This document shows, in pieces, positions 52,941 through 60,000 of a stretch of 60,000 nt of DNA. Position 1 is the first letter of the stretch. Every line of letters begins with the position of its first letter. The notes beneath the pieces were generated by a model that had not been told where the DNA came from, ran no database searches, and saw nothing but the letters and a program-made list of their open reading frames with translations. Origin of the DNA: Apostichopus japonicus (Eukaryota; Echinodermata; Holothuroidea; Aspidochirotida; Stichopodidae); NCBI RefSeq assembly GCF_037975245.1, contig NC_092582.1:22904577-22964576 (forward strand), given 5' to 3'. The translations under genes and the position numbers were made by a program.

Positions 52941-55900
52941 CTGGAAGGCAATGAAAAGCGAAGAAAACTTATATCAGCTTCAGTAGTAGGCTCTGAATTA
53001 AACAACTTAGAAATACATGGTGCGGCAAGTTCGAAGTATTCCATTTGAAATGCGATTGGTGATGGGATGGATGTACGGTCTACTGTTATTAAACATCTAG
53101 TGTTTTATTTGTGGGACGGGTTATATTTAAAATCCGGAGTGACACACCGTGCATGTTAAGACAGAGAAAGTGGAATTAGGTCTAATTACTAAATATTAAT
53201 TTTTACGCTGGCATTCGCTTCATTGATGGAAGTGCAGCATTCCTAGAAAGACATTTTAAATCACTTAGGTGGAAAGTAGAAACTGGCTTGGGGGGGGGGG
53301 GGGTGGTGTCACGCAAGGGCGGCGGAAGCACTTTTAATCTGGGGGGGGCACCGACGTCAAAGGGCACTTTGGAGAAAATTGATTGGACTGATGCAGCCTG
53401 ATATTAAGTCCCCTTTATAACTCTTATTGTATTATCTTATTTGCGTTTACACATCACTCCATCAACGCCCCCCCCCCCCCCTCAACGAAAAAATGCATAC
53501 TAGCACTGCAATATCCAATGTGCAAATTGGGAAACAAGGAAAAAGTTTTCTTTCGAGTCAAAATGATGTGAAATCATGCTAATTGCTAAAGTAGGAATCT
53601 GCCGAATTAGAGTTTATTTCTTGTTAAGAGCTTAACAATTTTTTTCCATTCGCAACAGCTTTGAGAAATTCATTCATAGTCAGGGGCGTAGCCAGGATTT
53701 GCAAAGTTGTAGGCACGACTACCTGAGCGGAGCGCCACCATCAGCTGGCGCGGAGCGTACAAGAAAATTTTTGGTTTTACAAACCCCCCAGATGGCAGGA
53801 AACGGCCCTTCCCGAGTGTTCATTCTGGTTCCCTGGCCTCTTGCTAACTTGAGACACCTCATTCAATATCACTTTTAAACCCCCAAAACCCAACTTCTGA
53901 TACTTGTAGATACAAAGATAGGCCAGAAATGTCTTTGATACAACTATAGCCAGTAATTGTCTTTGATACAACTGTAGCTAGTAAACGTTTATCGAAAAGG
54001 CTGTTTTGGAACTTGGAACGCCGATCGTTAAACAACAGGCAACAAAGTGCTGCAGCTCTATACATATAAAGTCTGTTAATCAACGATAGGCTTGTTTGAC
54101 TGTGGAATGTTTCTCAACTGAAATTTTATCTGCGTAAACGGGTTCTTAACTAGATGTTAAAAAACTGACAAGATCGGATCCTAGTCTTTTTCGGCGGGTA
54201 GAGTGTTGAATGAAACGGCACACGATAGAAATGACAGCCTAGATGACAGAAGAATAGGTCACCTAATTTAGCCATATTCTTGCTACGTTCATTTCAATAG
54301 TTTTTCCTGTCTAGACTCTTAAAGTTGTCCAGTAAGCTTATGGATTTGAATTATGGGTGTTTTAAAAAAAGATAACTTGGCCAATGCTACATACTGGCTA
54401 CGCCCCTGATAGTTCTAAATTAGGATTAGATCTCTTACTGAAATATCGCTGACCTAATTAGGTGATCAAGAATACAATTTTTATGTAGAAAAAGGGCACA
54501 TTTTTAACCCGAGGAAAAGTGGGGGGGGGGACACGTGCCCCCCCCCCCGGTTCCGCCGCCCTTGGTGTCACGAGAAAAATAAAAATCTCTGAGCTCGATT
54601 GTACTGTTGCTTTGTTTTGCAACCGGAGTCTTCCCATCAAACTCCAGGCTCTGATAGCAAAAAATCTGAATGGTCATGATACGGGAAATTGATGGTGCCA
54701 TGAATGGCCAACTTGTCCCCCGCTATCCAGTGATGGGTAGCGTTTAGCTAGTGAGAAGTTCTATCTGGACTTAGAGACCACATTACTTTTGTGATTTGGT
54801 GTGTAATTAGTTCAATAGGGCTTTTAAAGGGCGTATGCTACCTAGCGCATCGAGTTTAATAAATCGATTTATTAAACTCGATGGCCTAGCGTTGTAACGT
54901 AAAGGTTAGGCTGCTGAGGTTATCGTTTCCTAACCATGGACCTAGTATGACAATGAGGATAGGATAACGCATTTGGAAGTAAGTGTTATAAGTAAACAGC
55001 AACGCATTAATCTTTGAAGAGCAATTGCCGATTCACTGGTATTATCAATGTAGCATGTTAGGCTAGGAGTTCAAGTGTTACTGCTAGGGCCTATCGCTAG
55101 GCTATTTGTGTGTGTGTGTACTGTGTACATGTATGCAACCAAGCCTCTGTCGTTAGGATATTAATATCTGTAAAGGATATATCCAGGAGCACAACCAAGT
55201 AAACATCTTAGGGGGGGCAGGGGGTTGGGTCAAGGTCCCACTGGCAGACAGAATAGTACAACTTAGTTCCTTGTGTACAGTATCATTGTATCATTTATCA
55301 CTTGTACCTAAGTAACTAAAGTTAGGTTAAACTTCTCAAGGGGGAAGGGATCGAGAAACACCCCTCCCTCCCCCAATTTAAGATTTTATTTTATTGGTGC
55401 TAGTGAAATATGTGAACTGTCAACCACTAGCCTTGGTGACAGCTCTTTGCTGAATACAATGAATTTCCTACAATGGTTTGGCATGGTACTCACTTGTGTT
55501 GATAATAAACCACAGGATCGTTCAGCAGGTCACTGCAATCAATACCACCACCTCGCTTGATCACATCCGGGTGTTTTTTGACCATCAACCAACCAACGTG
55601 AGAGAAGAAAAATCCCCTTTTAGCATTGTGAGGATCTGCGTTGGAATCGGTGAATTTATGGTGGGCGCGATGGTCCCTGCACCAAACGTATAGAGAATTC
55701 TAGAAGAAACCATTAACATTAGTAAGGAGCTGAATACAGGCCGGTAAACTAAAATGAAAAGAACTTCAATGTAAACATTAAAATGAACCCTATAGGCATA
55801 TAAAGCAGTCACAGGAATTGGCGGCCACAACCGGGGGGGGGGCGGGGGGGGGGTCGGGGTAGGATCCGGTCATGACAAACATATCTTGTTGACAAAGCAC

Positions 55901-58250
55901 ACTCGTTTTGCGACAAAATCATGAGAATTGGAGCGGTTGATCTCCTTTTCAATTGAATTGTAAGTAGAATTATCCGGTCATATAATTGGAGCTACATTAA
56001 AATGCAATAAGCGAAACGGAGAGCCGGTTCTTGGTGACTTCTTGATATCAACTGTGTTCATTCGAGCTTTTCTTACCTGAAATGCTAGTGTTGCACACAG
56101 AGCCAAAAGAAGTCTCATTGGTAGTCTAGCGGTGTATGCCCTGTGACACCATAAGCGATGTGCTCCGGCCGTTATCCCTCCGACACACACAGGGACTAGG
56201 GCTGTAGCTATAAAAGATGAACAATTTTACAGACGTTTTCGATGACAGAGGCAAAATTTAATTTTGATTAGGTATATATAGAAGGAATAATTTAGTGTTC
56301 AACGTTTGCGTGGCCGTTTTCGAAGGCTCTGAACTTGTCTCATATAAAATAATATATGGTTTCTTTGTACAAAACCTGCTCTACATGGTGGAACTTGTAC
56401 ATATAACAATTTGCTCATTTTGCATATAGCATGTTGCGCAGTGATACCGGATAAAGTTATTCCCTGATCGAGTGAACAAGGACTTTATAGAGAAGTCTCT
56501 TTCAATGTTAATAACACAAGCTCAAATCAATAAAAGTACCAGGCTTTAATAGTATTGTACCACAATGAACTGAAGATTTATGTAGGGCTACCATGAAGAA
56601 AGAGGAGCAAATTTAACATAGGGATCCCCAACCCTTCCGAATGGTTGCTTGGCGTAATATCCGTGCACATTTATCCGTTTAGCCAAAATAATTCTGAAAT
56701 ACTTTAAAAATCCCTTGCAGTCCTATAGGTATCGCACCACAATTAAAGTAATGCACGTCCCGCCTGAGAGGTTAACTATTGTCGGGAAAAAACGGTGCCG
56801 AGTTACATTATTGTTACATTTTTGTTTGGGAAAATTAAATACTTGATTACATCCATGAACTTATTGGAATAAATATTACAACAGGTGTATATTTCAGTCC
56901 TCCCTCCCCCTCCCCCCCACCCCTGTACCACATTTACGATCGCCCTCCATATCATTGCTAGATCTTTCAGCTGGAATTTTGCATTGATAGTCAATAGAAA
57001 AACAGGCTATAAAATGATAATTATCTTTAGTTTCATGTATGCCTCAAAATCCGTTAAATTTTCGAAATACAAAGTCGAAGTTCGCATCAAACCACCAAAC
57101 ATGTCAACAGTTTATGCATGTGGACCTTTCGTTACCCCCCAAGTTACTTACAACCATTCCAATCAAGAAAAGTTGATATTTTGAGACATAGTTGTACTTT
57201 TGAGATACAAAAGTCGCATTTTGGATGAATAGGTGGGGGGGGGGTGTAATTTCGATGATATACTGGAACATTGAGATAACATAGCCGAATCGAAATTTGA
57301 GAGGAAACTTTAATGTTTCAGATAAGAAGTTTACATTTTCGATATCAAAAAGTTACCAATAGAAACACAAAATAAGCCGACGAAAATTCAATTTTAGATG
57401 AAGTAGTTCAATAAAAAGATATAATGTTGGAATTTCGATATAATTACGGATGGCAATTTCGAGACAAAACTGAATTTCGGAGAGTCCAAAATGTGACGGC
57501 ACGAATTTTAAAGCCGATATCTGAAGACGGCAAGTTTGAAGGTGCCACTTCATTCAGTAAACCAGTCAAGTATTGGCGGGCTGGTTAGAAAATCACACCA
57601 CTATACACTAGAATGGTTAAACGTTGCAAAAGACACTAAATAATGGGAAATTAGCGGATGGTTTTTAAGAGAAAAAAGCTCCAATGCGCTTCTTTTCATA
57701 CGTATACCCTTTTCAAGTTTTGTAATAAAAATGCCTTTACATTATTCCTAATTCCTTTATTTAAAGAAGGACCCGTATGCTAAATATTAGAGAGAAAGAA
57801 GAAAGTTAAGAAAACTATACGTATTTATTGCATCACATTAAAAATGTGAAATTTCGTGGAACGGAATGCTCGGAGGGTTATAAGTTGTCGAGAGGATAAC
57901 AGGTTAGGTTTGGGGTTAAACACTGCAAGTTCAAGCTTCCGTCGCTAGCGATTAAGTGAAAATGCTTGCTGACGTTTGGTAGGAAAACAAGAATGAGCGG
58001 TTGACGAAATACGTGAAATTTTAATAACTTTTATCTTACCAAGAACAATCGTCTTTAATTGGCACCTCCATATGACGACGGTCAATCCATACAGAGCTAT
58101 AGAGTGGATGATCAAGTGTGCTAGAAGGTTCCCCCAAACGATCTGCATTTTGTAGTCTTCCTGATCTTTCCCGTCAAGGCTCTCATCTTTAGTCGCCTTA
58201 CTCGTAGACTTGCTGCTCGTGCCGTTTGATGTACGGTGGATGTCAGTCAT
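52445..58250 (-). CDS. SCD: Acyl-CoA delta-9 desaturase (stearoyl-CoA desaturase family), 4 exons, complete
   Basis: ER-membrane di-iron enzyme that puts a cis-9 double bond into palmitoyl- and stearoyl-CoA using oxygen and cytochrome b5. Four exons sum to 1044 nt, encoding 347 residues (human SCD 359). Histidine boxes: H87RLWCH92, H124RAHH128, and H265NYHH269; NSVAH236IWG supplies a further metal ligand. Hydrophobic helices lie around residues 39-60, 72-84, 101-113, 186-200, and 211-223. WGNLLAHLIIHSIALYG and GITAGAHRLW align with the human protein. The start at 58250 follows an AG (58261-58262) that could end a 5' UTR intron; an in-frame upstream ATG at 58352 sits in AT-rich sequence and is less likely. 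Convergent with SMG7. Exon 4 is separated from exon 3 by 2.55 kb holding nested transposons. Confidence 0.95.
53314..54564. mobile_element. hAT-like element (outer), SCD intron 3
   Basis: Perfect 14-bp terminal inverted repeats CAAGGGCGGCGGAA and TTCCGCCGCCCTTG, with perfect 8-bp target duplications GTGTCACG (53306-53313, 54565-54572). G/C homopolymer runs lie just inside each end. 1251 bp, of which 728 bp is a nested element. No transposase frame. Confidence 0.92.
53681..54408. mobile_element. hAT-like element nested in the outer one
   Basis: Perfect 15-bp terminal inverted repeats CAGGGGCGTAGCCAG and CTGGCTACGCCCCTG. Flanking direct repeat is only ATAGT (53676-53680, 54409-54413) rather than 8 bp. 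Contains a GCGGAGCG motif and C-tract near the left end, like the element at 340-1525. Confidence 0.85.
54848..54883. repeat. 36-bp perfect palindrome flanked by CCTAGCG direct repeats
   Basis: CATCGAGTTTAATAAATC followed at once by its exact reverse complement. CCTAGCG occurs immediately left (54841-54847) and one base to the right (54885-54891). In SCD intron 3. Confidence 0.95.
55494..55699 (-). CDS. SCD: SCD coding exon 3, histidine box II
   Basis: Encodes residues 115-182 with NSLYVWCRDHRAHHKFTDSN and AKRGFFFSHVGWLMVKKHP. Acceptor GTTTCTTCTAG, donor GTGAGT. Confidence 0.96.
56077..56207 (-). CDS. SCD: SCD coding exon 2, histidine box I
   Basis: Encodes residues 71-114 with GGITAGAHRLWCHRAYTARL and LALCATLAFQ. 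Acceptor TTTTATAG, donor GTAAGA. Confidence 0.96.
56208..58039. other. SCD intron 1
   Basis: 1.8 kb. The part at 57180-57500 carries the degenerate TTTCGAGATA-type repeat; the rest has no recognised feature. Confidence 0.5.
57180..57500. repeat. Degenerate TTTCGAGATA-type minisatellite, block 1
   Basis: Recurring words such as TTTTGAGATA, AATTTCGAT, CGAAATTTGAGA, and AATTTCGAGACAAAA at irregular ~20-30-bp spacing. Confidence 0.6.
58040..58250 (-). CDS. SCD: SCD coding exon 1 (start)
   Basis: Encodes residues 1-70: a polar, Ser/Thr/Lys-rich head, then the first membrane helix around NLLAHLIIHSIALYGLTVV. Donor TTG|GTAAGA. Confidence 0.88.
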
Positions 58251-58429
58251 CGTTAATGAATCCTTTGGGAAAATATACGGAGGTAGTTCTATAAATATAC
58301 GTATCGTATATGAATTAAAATAATCAGTTTTTAATTTATTACATTTCTGCACATAAACTCAACACTATTAATCAAACACCAAAAAGTTCGACAGCTAATG
58401 TGGAACTTTCATAAACAGAATAAAAAAAA

Positions 58430-58780
58430 AACACAATTTGAGATTGAAGCCGAAAGAAAAAGTCGATGTTTCAAGATTAAAAAAACATTGAATGTTTTTT
58501 TTAAATCAAAGTTCAAACTTTTGATACAAGAAAGCATAATTTCGAGAATATAGTATAGACATTTTGAGAACAAATAGTCGGAAAATTTCCAGAAAAGAAG
58601 AATAAGTAGAAAGTTTGAAATTGACATTTGGATAAAAAACTTTTTGAGATAAATACTCAAGAAAAACAAGAAAGACGAAGCAAAAATCAGTAAAATGAAA
58701 ACATGAAATTTCTAGACAAGACTATTTTTCTCTCTCTCGATGAAACATAAATTTTCGAGATAAAAAAACTAAACTACTGA
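58430..58780. repeat. Degenerate TTTCGAGATA-type minisatellite, block 2
   Basis: AATTTGAGATTGAA, ATAATTTCGAGAATATA, TTTTTGAGATAAA, and AATTTTCGAGATAAAAA recur as in 57180-57500. Confidence 0.6.
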
Positions 58781-59332
58781 TGTAAACCATAAATTTGGCA
58801 TAACTAGAAATTAGGCCTATATCGAATTTGCTTTGTTATTAACTACTACTTCTACCAATTTATAACTTTCGACGATATACTGGATAAAGGTACCGATATT
58901 TCATACATTAATGTATACGTTACCGTAAATAGTTTATCATGTATAGAAAGCGGACTAGCTGCGGGTTCAAGTTGATAATCTCAGATAAAAGACGAACTGC
59001 TGAAGAGTGAAATAGTGTCTGATATCACCGAGTTATATAGACGCGTTCCTTAAGTGTATTTGCAGACGGGTTTCATGTGGAGATGTTTGTTGTATCATGT
59101 CATGTAATATTTAAGTAAATATTTGATAAAAGCTTGTCTACAACATTGATATGTTATATGTCTAGACTTATTTACGTTGATTAATGTTTTATTGGTTGAG
59201 GTCAAAGCTCATTTTGAGGTCGACAGTATAGCCAACACGTGATAGTCTTGTAATAAACTAGCTTACTAAAATCCCCATAGCCTTTGTTAAACTCAGAGTT
59301 GCATGGATGGTATATGGTGCCCTCTACTTATT

Positions 59333-59640
59333 ACATATATAACAAACTAACCATATATAACAAACTAACCATATATAACAAACTAACCATATATAACAAA
59401 CTAACCATATATAACAAACTAACCAGATATAAAAAACTAACCAGATATAATAAACTAACCAGATATAACAAACTAACCATATATAACAAACTAACCATAT
59501 ATAAAAAACTAACCATATATAAAAAACTAACCATATATAACAAACTAACCATGTATAACAAACTAACCAGATATAAAAAACTAACCAGATATAACAAACT
59601 AACCAGATATAACAAACTAACCATATATAACAAACTATCT
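59333..59640. repeat. 18-bp minisatellite, about 17 copies
   Basis: Unit CATATATAACAAACTAAC with a common CAGATATAA(A/C)A variant. Because 18 is a multiple of 3 it gives open repetitive frames on both strands; these are not genes. Confidence 0.96.
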
Positions 59641-60000
59641 CGATTAGTCCAGCTTCGATGAATCTTATACTTGATATGCAATTCTTGTTTTTGGTAGAGA
59701 TAGGTCAGGAATGGCTAAATTTTTGAAAACTCATGGCTTAAAAAATTAGGCCAGCTTTGGTATGTTTATAGTTCTTTGTTGCCAGTGGAGGGATTACAAG
59801 GGGAAATGGTGGAGGAGCTCTTGTCCCGACTTTTCCCAGACCTTGAGGCTTTTTGGTTTCGATGAATATCGTAACCTTTGTAATAATGATGGCGTGTGTG
59901 TGTGTGTGCGTGTGTGCGTTTGTGACGCCCAGCTTGTAAACACGATATCTCAAGAAGGGAAAGTTGGACCAAGTTTATGTTTGGTGTGTAGATGTATCAC

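Larger units (their letters stand above)
58251..60000. other. Upstream of SCD to right edge
   Basis: Should hold the SCD promoter and any 5' UTR exon. Contains the second TTTCGAGATA block and the 18-bp array at 59333-59640. A GT/GC microsatellite lies near 59892. No further gene recognised. Confidence 0.5.

Noticed and set aside
58251-58352. N-terminal extension of SCD to an ATG at 58352
   Set aside because: In frame, but AT-rich, unlike SCD N-termini, and an AG at 58261-58262 suggests an intron boundary in the leader.
59284-59681. LTIYNK / SLLYMV repetitive open frames on both strands
   Set aside because: Artefact of an 18-bp minisatellite.

Overview
This is an AT-rich stretch of animal nuclear DNA. 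It holds three spliced genes with large GT-AG introns, dense simple and tandem repeats, and several small non-autonomous transposons. Repeat style (hAT-like MITEs, a tRNA-derived SINE, AAT-tract plus 'gcgc' elements, TAGGCCTA-type words) and protein divergence suggest a marine invertebrate deuterostome, possibly an echinoderm. That placement is inference; the gene calls do not depend on it.

Layout. (1) Minus strand, 27820 down past the left edge: XPR1, the SPX-EXS phosphate exporter. Thirteen coding exons join in frame to 590 residues, and the C-terminal exon(s) lie outside the window. (2) Plus strand, 29270-45664: SMG7, the 14-3-3-like/TPR adaptor of nonsense-mediated decay (NMD). Sixteen exons join to a complete 1268-residue frame. 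XPR1 and SMG7 are head to head, 1.45 kb apart between start codons. (3) Minus strand, 58250-52445: a complete four-exon acyl-CoA delta-9 desaturase (SCD family, 347 residues) with all histidine boxes, convergent with SMG7. All exon edges were read by eye from splice sites and reading phase; in each gene the exon lengths sum to whole codons.

Between and inside the genes lie hAT-type elements with 8-bp target duplications (two nested pairs), an 805-bp TTAA-flanked element, two copies of a tRNA-derived SINE in opposite orientation, four copies of an unnamed dispersed repeat, a 148-bp two-monomer satellite, a 36-bp perfect palindrome, a ~100-bp-arm inverted repeat beside SCD, and three hammerhead-core-like motifs.

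The most interesting gene-linked signals are in SMG7. Its start codon overlaps the stop of an upstream ORF (TGATG), and a second upstream ORF overlaps the start. One exon has a duplicated 10-nt 3' splice site whose alternative use gives a premature stop. Together these suggest self-regulation of an NMD factor. A decayed copy of SMG7 exon 4 also lies upstream of exon 1. The three genes belong to different pathways (phosphate export, mRNA quality control, lipid desaturation) and no shared function is implied.
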